DNA of 64,000 bases, taken from contig VEPL01000029.1 of the NCBI GenBank assembly GCA_012026885.1, positions 124,001-188,000 of the forward strand. Direction: 5' to 3'. The position numbers and the translations under genes are program-made. This document shows, one piece after another, positions 7,892-17,834 of this stretch; position 1 is the first letter of the stretch; every line of letters starts with the position of its first letter. A model generated the notes under the pieces. That model saw only the letters and a list, made by a program, of their open reading frames with translations, had not been told where the DNA came from and did no database searches. The DNA is from Betaproteobacteria bacterium. GTDB taxonomy: Bacteria; Pseudomonadota; Gammaproteobacteria; Burkholderiales; Rhodocyclaceae.

Positions 7892-10504
7892 ATGAAAACC
7901 GATACCCCGACCGCCATCCATCTTTCCGATTACGCCCCCCCGGCCTATCTCGTCGACACCGTCGATCTCGACATCGACATTGCTTCCGGCACAACGACCG
8001 TCACCGCGACCCTGATCATGCGCCGCAACCCGGCCGGCGGTGGCGGCCCGCTGGTTCTCGACGGCGACGGGCTGACCACGCTCTCGGTTGCGGTCGACGG
8101 CACCGCCGTGCCGTTTTCCGAAACGACTGCAAGCCTGACCATCGCCGAGGTGCCCGACAGCTTCGTGCTGACGACGGTGGTGCGTATCGACCCCGACCAC
8201 AACACCCGCCTGACCGGCCTCTACCGCTCGCAAAGCGGCTATTTCACGCAATGCGAGGCCCACGGCTTCCGCTGCATCACCTGGTTCCCGGACCGGCCCG
8301 ACGTGATGTCGACCTACACCGTCACGCTGCACGCTGACCGCGCCGCCTTCCCCGTCCTGCTCGCCAACGGCAACCCGGTGGCCACGGGAAAGGAAGCCGA
8401 CGGCCGCCACTGGGCGACCTGGGCAGACCCATTCCGCAAGCCCTGCTACCTGTTCGCCATCGTCGCCGGCAAGCTTGACGTCCTGCGCGACCGCTTCCGC
8501 ACCTTCTCCGGACGCGACGTCGAGCTCGCCATCTACGTCGAGCCGGGAAAGCTCGACCACTGCCCGCACGCCATGGACGCGCTCAAGAAATCGATGCAGT
8601 GGGACGAGGAACGCTTCGGCCTCGAATGCGACCTCGACCATTACATGATCGTCGCCGTCGGCGACTTCAACATGGGGGCGATGGAGAACAAGGGCCTCAA
8701 CATCTTCAACACCAAGTACGTGCTGGCCCGCCCGGATGTCGCCACCGACGTCGATTTCGACAATATCGACCGCGTCGTCGGCCACGAGTATTTCCACAAC
8801 TGGACCGGCAACCGCGTCACCTGCCGCGACTGGTTCCAGCTCTCCTTGAAGGAAGGCCTGACCGTCTTCCGCGACCAGGAATTCGGCGCCGACCTGCACA
8901 ACCGCCAGACCGCCCGCATCCGCGAGGTGCGCAGCCTGCGCGCCGCGCAGTTCCCGGAGGATGCCGGCCCGATGGCGCACCCGATTCGCCCGGCCAGCTT
9001 CGTCGAGATCAACAACTTCTACACGGCGACGGTCTATGAGAAGGGCGCCGAAGTCATCCGCATGATCCAGACCCTGATCGGCCGCGACGCTTTCCGCGCC
9101 GGCATGGACGAATACTTCCGCCGCCACGACGGCCAGGCCGTCACCTGCGAGGATTTCGTCGCCGCGATGAGCGCCGCCTCGGGCTTCGACTTCAGCCAGT
9201 TCATGCGCTGGTACAACCAGCCTGGCACCCCGCATGTCGCGGTCGACGGCCATTTCGATGCCGAATCCAGAAGCTACACGCTGACCTGCACGCAATCCAA
9301 CCGGCGCGCCTCCGACGATGCCCCCTACCTGATCCCGCTGCGCGTCGCCCTGTTCTCGGCGGCCGGCGACCTGCTCGCGGGCAGCGAGCGTACGCTGCAG
9401 TTGACCGCCACCACGCAATCCTTCGCCTTCAACGACATCGCCGCCGAACCGGTTCCCTCGCTGCTGCGCGATTTCTCGGCGCCGGTCTACCTCGACTTCG
9501 CCTACACGCCGGAACAACTGGCGCTGCTGCTCGGCCATGAAACCGACCCATTCAATGCCTGGGAAGCCGGCCAGCGCCTCGCCACGACCCTGATCCTCGA
9601 TGCCGCCCGCGCCATCGCCGCCGGGCAGTCACCGCTCTGGCCCGACACCTTCACCGCCGCCTGCCGCCGCCTGCTGCAGACACACGCGCGGCGCGGCACT
9701 GCCTTCGTCGCCGAAGCCCTGACCCTGCCCGGCGAAGGCACGCTGGCCGAACTGCTCGAGGTCGTCGATCCTGACGCCCTGCATGCCGCCCGCAACGGCC
9801 TGCGGCGGCATCTGGCCGAGGAACTGGAGGGCGAATTCTCCGGCCTCTACGCCGCGCTCGCCGTCACCGGGCCCTACGCCCCGAACAGTGAACAGGCCGG
9901 CCGCCGCGCCCTGCGCAACGTCTGCCTCGGCTACCTGCTCGAACTCGACACCGATGCCGCCCGCCTGCTCGCTGCCGCACAGTTCAGATCGGCCGACAAC
10001 ATGACCGACCAGTTCGCTGCGCTGACCGCGCTCGCCAACGTCAATGCCGCCGTCTGCCCGCAGCGTGACGAGGCGCTCGCCGCGTTCTACGCGCAATGGC
10101 ACGACGAGGCCCTGGTCGTCGACAAGTGGCTGCAGGTGCAGTCGACCAGCCGCCAGCCGGACACGCTGGCCACGGTCAAGGCCCTGACCGCACATCCTGC
10201 CTTCGATCCGGGCAACCCGAACAAGATCTACGCGCTGATCCGCGCCTTCGGAGCCAACCTTGTGCGCTTCAACGCCGCCGACGGCAGCGGCTATGCGTTC
10301 ATGGCCGACCGTATCCTCGACCTGCACGACAAGAACCCGCAGGTCGCGTCCCGCCTGGCGCGCAGCTTCGACCGCTGGCGGAAATTCGATGGTGGCCGCC
10401 AGGCCCACGCGCGCGCCGCTCTGGAACGCATCCGCGCGCAGGACGGCCTCGCGCGCGACGTGCTCGAGGTGGTCACCCGCACCCTCGGCGAAGCAGCCGA
10501 CTGA
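7892..10504 (+). CDS. pepN: Aminopeptidase N (M1 family zinc metallopeptidase)
   Basis: PepN removes N-terminal residues from peptides in the cytoplasm. The 870-residue product has the M1 exopeptidase motif GAMEN near residue 265 and the zinc site HEYFHNW (HExxH) near 301, with the downstream LKEGLTVFRDQEF supplying the third zinc ligand Glu. The C-terminal helical domain is complete, so it matches the full-length E. coli type. I use the ATG at 7892 (MKTDTPTAIHLSDY) rather than the ORF start at 7805, since family members begin just before this stretch. A phosphodiesterase gene starts 5 bp after the stop, suggesting co-transcription. Confidence 0.96.
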   Translation: MKTDTPTAIHLSDYAPPAYLVDTVDLDIDIASGTTTVTATLIMRRNPAGGGGPLVLDGDGLTTLSVAVDGTAVPFSETTASLTIAEVPDSFVLTTVVRIDPDHNTRLTGLYRSQSGYFTQCEAHGFRCITWFPDRPDVMSTYTVTLHADRAAFPVLLANGNPVATGKEADGRHWATWADPFRKPCYLFAIVAGKLDVLRDRFRTFSGRDVELAIYVEPGKLDHCPHAMDALKKSMQWDEERFGLECDLDHYMIVAVGDFNMGAMENKGLNIFNTKYVLARPDVATDVDFDNIDRVVGHEYFHNWTGNRVTCRDWFQLSLKEGLTVFRDQEFGADLHNRQTARIREVRSLRAAQFPEDAGPMAHPIRPASFVEINNFYTATVYEKGAEVIRMIQTLIGRDAFRAGMDEYFRRHDGQAVTCEDFVAAMSAASGFDFSQFMRWYNQPGTPHVAVDGHFDAESRSYTLTCTQSNRRASDDAPYLIPLRVALFSAAGDLLAGSERTLQLTATTQSFAFNDIAAEPVPSLLRDFSAPVYLDFAYTPEQLALLLGHETDPFNAWEAGQRLATTLILDAARAIAAGQSPLWPDTFTAACRRLLQTHARRGTAFVAEALTLPGEGTLAELLEVVDPDALHAARNGLRRHLAEELEGEFSGLYAALAVTGPYAPNSEQAGRRALRNVCLGYLLELDTDAARLLAAAQFRSADNMTDQFAALTALANVNAAVCPQRDEALAAFYAQWHDEALVVDKWLQVQSTSRQPDTLATVKALTAHPAFDPGNPNKIYALIRAFGANLVRFNAADGSGYAFMADRILDLHDKNPQVASRLARSFDRWRKFDGGRQAHARAALERIRAQDGLARDVLEVVTRTLGEAAD

Positions 10505-10509
10505 CCCCG

Positions 10510-11298
10510 ATGAAGGTCGTCCAGCTCAGCGACCTGCACCTGACCCGCGACGGCGACCTGCTCTACGGTCGCAGCCCGCGCGCGCGGCTGACACAGGCGA
10601 TCGACCGCATCCTCGCCGACGATGCCGACGCCAGCCTGTGCCTGCTCACCGGCGACCTCGCCGACGCCGGCAGCGATAATGCCTATACCGACCTGCGGGC
10701 GGCGCTCGCCCGCCTGCCCATGCCCTGTCACCTGCTGCCCGGCAACCACGATGACCGCGCCGCCCTGCGCCGTGCCTTCCCGGCGCTGCCCGACGACGGT
10801 AACGGCTTCGTGCAGCAGGCGTTGGCCACGCCGGCCGGGCGCTTCCTGCTCCTCGACACGCTGCGCGACGGCAAGCCCTGGGGGCTCCTCTGTCCGGCCC
10901 GCCTCGCCTGGCTCGCCGCCGAACTCGCTGCCGGCGGCGACCAACCGCTGTTCATCACCATGCACCACCCGCCGTTCGCCGCCGGCCTGCCGGCGATGGA
11001 CCGCTTCATGCTGCGCGGGGTCGACGCTTTCTGGGAGGTCATCGCGCCGCACCGTGCGCGCATCCGCCACCTGTTCATCGGCCACCTGCACCGGCCGATC
11101 GGCGGCAGCTGGCGCGGGATTCCCTTCTCCTGCGTCGCCTCGCCCAACCACCAGGTAGCGCTCGACACGGCCAGTTCCGGCGATGACGTGCCCGGCTGCG
11201 CGGAACCGGCCGGCTACGGGGTCATCCTCATCGACGGCGACACCATAGTCGCCCACCACCGACCGCTCGCGGGCGGCGACACCGCCTTCCTGCTCTGA
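10510..11298 (+). CDS. Calcineurin-like metallophosphoesterase, CpdA-type
   Basis: The 262-residue protein carries the class III cyclic nucleotide phosphodiesterase metal motifs in order: SDLHL (residues 7-11), GDLADAG near 45, GNHDD near 78, HHPP near 155 and GHLHRP near 195. This is the CpdA arrangement, so cAMP hydrolysis is plausible, although many family members have other or unknown substrates. The ATG lies 5 bp after pepN, giving probable co-transcription. A kinase fused to a cyclic-nucleotide-binding-type domain is encoded about 3 kb away, but nothing shows a functional link. Confidence 0.85.
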   Translation: MKVVQLSDLHLTRDGDLLYGRSPRARLTQAIDRILADDADASLCLLTGDLADAGSDNAYTDLRAALARLPMPCHLLPGNHDDRAALRRAFPALPDDGNGFVQQALATPAGRFLLLDTLRDGKPWGLLCPARLAWLAAELAAGGDQPLFITMHHPPFAAGLPAMDRFMLRGVDAFWEVIAPHRARIRHLFIGHLHRPIGGSWRGIPFSCVASPNHQVALDTASSGDDVPGCAEPAGYGVILIDGDTIVAHHRPLAGGDTAFLL

Positions 11299-11299
11299 C

Positions 11300-12079
11300 T
11301 CAGGCGGTCACTGCCGCCTTGGCCGGTGCCCACTGGCGGCGGCTGACCGGCAGTTTCTCGGGCACCCCACGCAGCAGCGCCCAGCCGTAGGCTTCGGCGT
11401 CGTCGCCGGCGGCCTTCTCGAAGCCGGCCAGCGCCGAACGCGCGACCAACACGGAACGATGCAGCCGGAGAAAACGCTCTCCGAACTCTTCCTCCAAATG
11501 GGTCAGCGCCTCGTCGAGCAGGTATTCGCGCTCGACGGTGCGGGCGGTGACGTACTTGAGGTCGGCCCGGAAGTAGAGTATCTCGGCCACCGGCACGAGC
11601 AGGAGGCGGCCGCGCTCGTGACAGGCGAGGTGGGTACGCCCGCCGCCGCGCACTACCTGGCCGATGCCGGCGAGCAAGACCGGATCGGGGCGCGGCGCCG
11701 CCTGCGCCTTGTGCAGGGCGGTCAGCAGGCGCTGGCCGCGGACCGGCTTCAACAGGTAGTCGATCGCGTTGAGGTCGAAGGCCTGCAGCGCGTAGTTATC
11801 GTAGGCGGTCGTGAAGATGACCGCCGGCGGCGCCGGCATGGCGCCGAGATGGCCGGCGAATTCGAGCCCGTCCATGCCCGGCATGCGGATGTCGGCCAGC
11901 ACGACATCGACCGGCGCTGCGCGCAATTGCTCGAGCGCCTCGAGTCCGTTCCCCGCCTCAGCGACGACGACCGTCGGCAACTGGACGGCAAGGTCGCCGA
12001 GCACGGCGCGCAGGCGCTCGCGCGCCAGCGGCTCGTCATCGACGATGAGGATCTTCAGCGATTCGGCGTCGCTCGGCAT
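11300..12079 (-). CDS. algR: LytTR-family response regulator (AlgR-like)
   Basis: The 259-residue product has an N-terminal receiver domain (ILIVDDEPLARERL at the start, phospho-acceptor Asp in VVLADIRMPGMDGLEF near residue 62, switch residues in IFTTAYDNYALQAFD) and a C-terminal LytTR DNA-binding domain from about 150 (ILYFRADLKYVTART, then FLRLHRSVLVAR). Its start overlaps the sensor gene by 25 bp. The location near argH and the hem genes resembles the Pseudomonas argH-fimS-algR-hemC region, which supports AlgR-type orthology. Its targets here are unknown. Confidence 0.85.
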   Translation of the reverse strand: MPSDAESLKILIVDDEPLARERLRAVLGDLAVQLPTVVVAEAGNGLEALEQLRAAPVDVVLADIRMPGMDGLEFAGHLGAMPAPPAVIFTTAYDNYALQAFDLNAIDYLLKPVRGQRLLTALHKAQAAPRPDPVLLAGIGQVVRGGGRTHLACHERGRLLLVPVAEILYFRADLKYVTARTVEREYLLDEALTHLEEEFGERFLRLHRSVLVARSALAGFEKAAGDDAEAYGWALLRGVPEKLPVSRRQWAPAKAAVTA

Positions 12080-13071
12080 GGCAGGATGATGCGGACCTCG
12101 TAGCGGCCCTCGCCCTCGGCGATCTCGAGGCGGGCCTCGAGGTCATAGTACAACGCCAGGCGTTCGCGGATATTGTCGACGGCCATGCGGTTGCCGGCGG
12201 CGTGGCGCCCCGCCGCACCGGCAACGGGATTGGCGATGACGATGCGCAGTTCGTCGCCGCGCCGCTCGAGAGCGATGGTGACGGTCCCGCCGGCGGGTGC
12301 CGGTTCGATGCCGTGATACACCGCATTCTCCAGCAGCGGCTGCAGCATCAGCGGCGGGATCGGCAGGTCCATGGAAACCGGGCCGATTTGCCAGTCGACC
12401 GCGAGGCGCTCGCCGAGGCGCAGGTGCTCGAGTTCGAGGTATTGCCGCGCCAGCGCCAGCTCGTCGGCGAGGCTGACCAGTCCGCCCGGGTCGCGCATCG
12501 CCGCGCGGAAGAGGTCCGACAGGGCCTCGAGGGCCGCCTCGGCCTGCTGCGGTCGGGCCCGGATCAGCGACAGCACGGCGTTCAGCGAATTGAACAGGAA
12601 ATGCGGCCGGATGCGCGCGTTCAGGGCGGCCAGGCGCGCTTCCGCCTGGGCCGGCGAAAAGGCGCGGGCGCGCAGGGCGAAGTAGAGCAGCATCGTCGCC
12701 GCTGCCAACGCGGCGAGCAAGGCTGCTCGCCCGGCGCCGGCCTCGGCGAAGCCTAACAACTGCCAGAAGCGCTGCTGGGCGACCGCCAATCCGGCGGCGA
12801 TCGCGACCACCGCGGCCTGCGCCAAGGGCTCAGGCAACCGGCGCAGCATGTCGCGCAGCAGCGCCAGGACGCCGAGGCAGAGCAACAGCAGCGGCTCGAC
12901 CACCGCCGCCAGCTCGACGTAGCGCTCCCCCCAGCCGGAAAGGCCCGGCGTCTGGACCAGCGCCGCCGCCAGGGCCAGGACGTTAACGCCAAGCAACAGG
13001 CGCAGCATGACCCCGAAGTTGCGCCAGTCAGGCAGCGGGTGGGTCGCGGGAAAGTGCCGTATACTTGCCAT
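12055..13071 (-). CDS. algZ: LytS/AlgZ-like sensor histidine kinase
   Basis: The 338-residue sensor has an N-terminal membrane domain of about four hydrophobic segments (residues 20-140) followed by a His_kinase domain. The phosphorylation site is in [23 protein letters not shown] near residue 155. A degenerate ATPase domain follows with [13 protein letters not shown] (N box) and [14 protein letters not shown]. There is no separate periplasmic sensor domain. It precedes algR and is divergent from argH, so the roughly 45 bp between their starts must hold both promoters. A TATACT hexamer at 13060-13065 could be a -10 for argH, but no good -35 accompanies it. Confidence 0.86.
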   Translation of the reverse strand: MASIRHFPATHPLPDWRNFGVMLRLLLGVNVLALAAALVQTPGLSGWGERYVELAAVVEPLLLLCLGVLALLRDMLRRLPEPLAQAAVVAIAAGLAVAQQRFWQLLGFAEAGAGRAALLAALAAATMLLYFALRARAFSPAQAEARLAALNARIRPHFLFNSLNAVLSLIRARPQQAEAALEALSDLFRAAMRDPGGLVSLADELALARQYLELEHLRLGERLAVDWQIGPVSMDLPIPPLMLQPLLENAVYHGIEPAPAGGTVTIALERRGDELRIVIANPVAGAAGRHAAGNRMAVDNIRERLALYYDLEARLEIAEGEGRYEVRIILPCRATPNR

Positions 13072-13116
13072 TATTCGAGCGCCAGATCGGCCGACCGCAC
13101 CATTCTAGACCAGAGC

Positions 13117-14502
13117 ATGACCACCGACGCTTCCCAATACACCTGGGCCGGCCGTTTCTCCGAGCCCGTCTCCGATCTCGTCAAACGCTACACCGCCTCG
13201 GTCGATTTCGACCAGCGCATGTGGCGCCAGGACATTCGCGGCTCGCTCGCCCACGCCCGCATGCTGGCCAAACAGGGCATCATCGCCGCGGCCGACCTGG
13301 CCGACATCGAACGCGGCATGGCCGTCGTCACAGAAGAAATCGAGTCGGGCAAGTTTGAATGGTCGCTCGACCTCGAAGACGTTCATCTCAACATCGAAAA
13401 GCGCCTGACCGCGCTGGTCGGCGATGCCGGCAAGCGTCTGCACACCGGTCGTTCGCGCAACGACCAGGTGGCGACCGACATCCGCCTCTACCTGCGCGAT
13501 TCGATCGACGACATCCTCGTCCTGCTCAAGGCTTTCCGTTCGGCCCTGGTCGATCTGGCCGAGAAGGAAGCAGCCACCCCGATGCCCGGCTTCACGCACC
13601 TGCAGGTCGCCCAGCCGGTCACCTTCGGCCACCACATGCTGGCCTATTTCGAAATGTTCGGCCGCGATGCCGAGCGCTTCGTCGATTGCCGCAAGCGCGT
13701 CGCCCGCCTGCCCCTCGGCGCCGCCGCGCTGGCCGGCACGACCTACCCGATCGACCGCGAATTCGTTGCCGAACAACTGGGCTTCGACGGCGTCTGCGAG
13801 AACTCGCTGGATGCCGTTTCCGACCGCGACTTCGCCATCGAATTCACCTCGACCTGCGCGCTGTTGATGATGCACATCAGCCGCCTGTCGGAAGAACTGG
13901 TGATGTGGATGAGCCCGCGCATCGGCTTCATCCAGATTGCCGACCGCTTCTGCACCGGCTCGTCGATCATGCCGCAGAAGAAGAATCCGGACGTGCCGGA
14001 ACTGGCGCGCGGCAAGACCGGCCGCGTGTACGGCCAGCTGATGAGCCTGCTGACCCTGATGAAGTCGCAGCCGCTGGCCTACAACAAGGACAACCAGGAA
14101 GACAAGGAACCGCTGTTCGACGCCGTCGACACGGTGACCGACACGCTGCGCATCTTCGCCGACATGGCGGGCGGCATCACGGTGCGCGCCGAGAACATGC
14201 AGGCCGCGCTGACCCAGGGCTTCGCCACCGCCACCGACCTCGCCGACTACCTGGTCAAGAAGGGCCTGCCCTTCCGCGACGCGCACGAAGCCGTCGGCCA
14301 CGCCGTCAAGGCCGCCGAAGCCAGGGGCATCGACCTGCCGCAACTGAACCTAGACGAACTCAAGGCCTTCTGCCCGCAGGTGGGAGACGACGTGTTTGCC
14401 GTGTTGACCGTGGCAGGCTCGCTGGCCTCGCGCAACCACATCGGCGGCACCGCCCCCGAACAAGTGCGCGCGGCAGTCGCCCGCGCCCGGACCCGCCTCT
14501 GA
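13117..14502 (+). CDS. argH: Argininosuccinate lyase
   Basis: ArgH splits argininosuccinate into arginine and fumarate, the last step of arginine synthesis. The 461-residue product has the AGRFSEP start, [13 protein letters not shown] near residue 110 and the fumarase/lyase superfamily signature [12 protein letters not shown] near residue 285, which contains the catalytic serine loop. The ATG at 13117 is chosen from family length; the ORF track starts 26 codons early. The Ser/Thr kinase gene starts 3 bp after the stop, so they are probably co-transcribed. Confidence 0.97.
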   Translation: MTTDASQYTWAGRFSEPVSDLVKRYTASVDFDQRMWRQDIRGSLAHARMLAKQGIIAAADLADIERGMAVVTEEIESGKFEWSLDLEDVHLNIEKRLTALVGDAGKRLHTGRSRNDQVATDIRLYLRDSIDDILVLLKAFRSALVDLAEKEAATPMPGFTHLQVAQPVTFGHHMLAYFEMFGRDAERFVDCRKRVARLPLGAAALAGTTYPIDREFVAEQLGFDGVCENSLDAVSDRDFAIEFTSTCALLMMHISRLSEELVMWMSPRIGFIQIADRFCTGSSIMPQKKNPDVPELARGKTGRVYGQLMSLLTLMKSQPLAYNKDNQEDKEPLFDAVDTVTDTLRIFADMAGGITVRAENMQAALTQGFATATDLADYLVKKGLPFRDAHEAVGHAVKAAEARGIDLPQLNLDELKAFCPQVGDDVFAVLTVAGSLASRNHIGGTAPEQVRAAVARARTRL

Positions 14503-14505
14503 ACG

Positions 14506-15786
14506 ATGCAGAAGCGGCTCGGCAAGTACGAACTGCTGAGTAAGCTCGGCGACGGGGCGACAAGCACCGTCTATCTCGGTCGCGACCCTTTCGCCAAGCG
14601 CGAGGTGGCGATCAAGGTCGCCACCCCCGAAATCCTGCGCGACCCCGAGCGCGGCCGGCTGTATACCCGCCTGTTCCTCAACGAGGCGTCACTGGTCGGC
14701 AAGCTGACCCACCCACACATCGTGCAGATCTTCGATGCCGTGGTGACCGACGACCTCTGCTACATCGTCATGGAATACGTGCCGGGCGGCACGCTGGAGA
14801 CCTACACGCACGGCGACAAGCTGCTGCCGGTCGACCACGTCGTCGAACTCATATTCAAGTGCACGCGTGCGCTCGAGTTCGCTCACCGCCTGGGCATCAC
14901 CCACCGCGACATCAAGCCGGCCAATATCCTGATGTGCGACCAGCACGACATCAAGATCTCCGACTTCGGCTCCGCCATCACCAACACACCCAATCACCGG
15001 ACCGTCATCACCGGCGTCGGCTCGCCCGCCTACATGTCGCCCGAGCAGATCCGCGAGCGTCCGCTCGACCATCGTACCGACATTTACTCGCTCGGCGTCG
15101 TCATGCACCAGCTGCTGACCGGCGAACTCCCGTTCGCCGGCGACACCGATTACGCGATCATTTTCCAGGTCATCAACACGACACCGCCGCTACCCTCGGC
15201 GCGACGTCCCGACCTGCCGCCCATCCTCGACCGCATCGTGGCGCGGGCCATGGCGCGCGACACCGAAGCCCGCTACCCGACGTGGACAGCCTTCGCCCAG
15301 GACCTGGCGCAGGCGGTACGCACGGGACAGCTCAAGCGCCACCACGGCGACATGCCGGAAACCGAGAAATTCGCGACCCTGCGCATGCTGCCCTTCTTCA
15401 CCGACTTCACCGATGTCGAGATCTGGGAAGCCCTGCGCTTCGCGGGCTGGCAACGAGTCGATCCGGGCACGATCATCATGCGCGACGGCGAACCCGGAAC
15501 CGCGTTCGGCTTCGTCATCGAAGGCGAACTCGAAGTCAGCAAGAACGGGCACCGGATCGCCACGCTCGGCCCCGGCGAGAGCTTCGGCGAAATGGCGGTG
15601 ATTCGCCGCTATGGCCACGAGCGCATCGCCGACATCACCGCCGCTACCGACGCGCGCGTCGTCATTATCCGCAGCGAGGCCCTCACGGAAGCGTCAGGCG
15701 CCTGCCGGATGCATTTCTATCAGGCCTTCCTGGAAACCATGGCTGACCGCCTGAGCGGCGCGGTCCGCCACATCGCCTCCGGCTGA
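14506..15786 (+). CDS. Ser/Thr protein kinase fused to a cyclic-nucleotide-binding-type domain
   Basis: Residues about 1-270 form a Hanks-type kinase: glycine loop LGDGATSTVYLG (17-28), VAIK lysine near 37, catalytic loop HRDIKPANIL near 142, DFG near 158 and a YMSPEQ activation-loop end. Residues about 285-420 form a cNMP-binding-like domain with the phosphate-binding cassette region GESFGEMAVIRRYGHERIADITA. The conserved Glu and Arg are present, but the usual Ser/Thr after Arg is Ile, so nucleotide binding is uncertain. There is no transmembrane segment, so it should be cytosolic. It starts 3 bp after argH. The fusion suggests a kinase controlled by a small ligand. Confidence 0.9.
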   Translation: MQKRLGKYELLSKLGDGATSTVYLGRDPFAKREVAIKVATPEILRDPERGRLYTRLFLNEASLVGKLTHPHIVQIFDAVVTDDLCYIVMEYVPGGTLETYTHGDKLLPVDHVVELIFKCTRALEFAHRLGITHRDIKPANILMCDQHDIKISDFGSAITNTPNHRTVITGVGSPAYMSPEQIRERPLDHRTDIYSLGVVMHQLLTGELPFAGDTDYAIIFQVINTTPPLPSARRPDLPPILDRIVARAMARDTEARYPTWTAFAQDLAQAVRTGQLKRHHGDMPETEKFATLRMLPFFTDFTDVEIWEALRFAGWQRVDPGTIIMRDGEPGTAFGFVIEGELEVSKNGHRIATLGPGESFGEMAVIRRYGHERIADITAATDARVVIIRSEALTEASGACRMHFYQAFLETMADRLSGAVRHIASG

Positions 15787-15793
15787 CTTCCCG

Positions 15794-17800
15794 TCAGCCC
15801 GGTGCCGGCAACGAGGCAACTGCCTCGTCGGCGGATTCGTAGAGATGCGGCGCCACATGCGCCTTGGTCAAGGCTTCCCCGAGTTTAACGCGCATGAAGG
15901 TGTTGGACGTATAGCGCGTCACGTCGTGGTAGAAGCGCTCGACAACCCCTCTGACCATGCCCATGTAGGGATCGACCAGTTCCGGCGTGATCGAGAAGCG
16001 GTCGTAATTGACAATAGCGAAAACCTTGTGGCCAATCGGCGCCAGAAAGTCTTCGACGGCGTGCTGGATGCGCTCGATGTCTGCCTCGCTGCGAACCGTC
16101 AGCCCCTCGAAATTGAGGAAGAAAAGGTTCTTCTCGGGTTCGTAGGTGAGGCGCTCGGAAAGCGGAATTGCCAGCATTTCCGGGCGGATGTTCATCGGCT
16201 CTTCGTGGAAGATGCGGCTGTCCATCAGTGCCGGCTCGGCATGCATGATCGGCATGAAGTCCATCTTGTCGAGGATGTCGCGCTGCAGATCGACGCCGGG
16301 TGCAATCTCGATCAATTCGAGACCCTCGGCACACAGGCGGAAGACGCAGCGCTCGGTCACGTAGAGCACGGTCTTGCCCCACTTGGCGGCCTGCGGGCCG
16401 CTGAACGTCCGGTGCTCCACTTCCTGGACGAATTTCCTGGCCTTGCCGTCCTCCAGAATCAGTAGTTTTCCGGCGTCGACCGCAACATCCAGATTACCGG
16501 CGGTAAAGGTTCCGACGAACACCACCTTCTTGGCATTCTGTGAGATGTTGATGAATCCGCCAGCCCCGGCCAGGCGGGGACCGAACTTGGAGACATTCAG
16601 GTTGCCTTGGCGGTCAGCCTGGGCAAGCCCGAGGAAGGCGATGTCGAGGCCGCCCCCATCGTAGAAATCGAACTGGCTGGGCTGGTCGATGATCGCCTGG
16701 GCATTGGTGGCTGCCCCAAAACTGAGGCCGCCCGCGGGAACGCCACCGATGACGCCGGGTTCGGCGGTCAGCGTCATCAGGTCGATGATCTGCTCTTCTG
16801 CGGCGACATTGGCGACGCCTTCGGGCATGCCGATGCCCAGATTGACCACGGCGTTGGCTTTCAATTCGAGGGCGGCCCGACGCGCGATGATCTTGCGTTC
16901 GCTCATCGGCATAGGCGGAATCGCCGACATCGGCACCTTGATTTCGCCGGCAAAGGCGGCACTGTAGGGTTCGGCAAAGGTTTGCAGGTGGTACTCCGGC
17001 TTTTCGGCAACCACCACGCAGTCGACGAGAATCCCCGGAATCTTGACCTGCCGGGGATTCAGCGTGCCGCGCTCGGCAATGCGCTCGACCTGAACGATCA
17101 CCGTACCGCCCGAATTGCGGGTCGCCATCGCAATGGCCTGCGCTTCCAGCGTCAGCGCCTCCTTTTCCATCGTGATGTTGCCATCCGGATCCGCGGTCGT
17201 TCCGCGGATGATGCCGACGTTGATCGGGAAAGCCTTGTAGAAAAGATACTCCTGGCCATCGATTTCCATCAGACGGACCACATCGGTGGTGGTCTTCTCG
17301 TTCAGCTTTCCCCCGCCGAACCGCGGATCGACGAAGGTGCCGAGGCCGACGCGGGTTATCGTTCCCGGCTTGCCGGCGGCGATGTCGCGGAAGAGATGGG
17401 TGATGACGCCTTGCGGCAGGTTGTAGGCCTCGATCCGGTTGGCAACAGCCAGTTGCTGCAGTTTCGGTACGAGGCCCCAATGCCCGCCCAGCACGCGGGA
17501 AACCAGACCATCGTGGCCGAAGTGGTTGAGGCCGCGCTCCTTCCCGTCACCTTGGCCGGCGGCGTAGACGAGGGTCAGGTTGCGCGGACTGCCGAGGCCG
17601 TGAACATCGGCCTGTTCACCCTCAAGAAACAGCTCCTCGAGGGCCACCGCAATGTTCTCGGCAAAGCCGATCCCGACGAAGCCGCCGGTAGCGACCGTAT
17701 CGCCGTCCCGGATCAGACGCACGGCCTCACGAGCACTGACGACCTTGCCCGTGTCCGAAGCACGCAGCGAGGAGGCCATGGGATGCTTGGCAACTGGCAT
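15794..17800 (-). CDS. Acyl-CoA:carboxylate CoA-transferase (propionate/acetoacetate type, fused alpha-beta)
   Basis: This 668-residue protein joins the alpha- and beta-type halves of a class I CoA-transferase, as in YdiF and propionate CoA-transferase. The N-terminal half has [19 protein letters not shown]. The second half has [17 protein letters not shown] and the catalytic-glutamate region [19 protein letters not shown]. It would activate short-chain acids by exchanging CoA with acetyl-CoA or a similar donor. The C-terminal extension of about 100 residues is typical of the YdiF subfamily. AAGGAGA sits at proper spacing before the ATG at 17800. It follows the GntP permease gene by 34 bp, so uptake and activation are encoded together. 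Confidence 0.9.
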   Translation of the reverse strand: MPVAKHPMASSLRASDTGKVVSAREAVRLIRDGDTVATGGFVGIGFAENIAVALEELFLEGEQADVHGLGSPRNLTLVYAAGQGDGKERGLNHFGHDGLVSRVLGGHWGLVPKLQQLAVANRIEAYNLPQGVITHLFRDIAAGKPGTITRVGLGTFVDPRFGGGKLNEKTTTDVVRLMEIDGQEYLFYKAFPINVGIIRGTTADPDGNITMEKEALTLEAQAIAMATRNSGGTVIVQVERIAERGTLNPRQVKIPGILVDCVVVAEKPEYHLQTFAEPYSAAFAGEIKVPMSAIPPMPMSERKIIARRAALELKANAVVNLGIGMPEGVANVAAEEQIIDLMTLTAEPGVIGGVPAGGLSFGAATNAQAIIDQPSQFDFYDGGGLDIAFLGLAQADRQGNLNVSKFGPRLAGAGGFINISQNAKKVVFVGTFTAGNLDVAVDAGKLLILEDGKARKFVQEVEHRTFSGPQAAKWGKTVLYVTERCVFRLCAEGLELIEIAPGVDLQRDILDKMDFMPIMHAEPALMDSRIFHEEPMNIRPEMLAIPLSERLTYEPEKNLFFLNFEGLTVRSEADIERIQHAVEDFLAPIGHKVFAIVNYDRFSITPELVDPYMGMVRGVVERFYHDVTRYTSNTFMRVKLGEALTKAHVAPHLYESADEAVASLPAPG

Positions 17801-17834
17801 GTCTTGTCTCCTTGTTATGGTGGCCCGACGGTCG

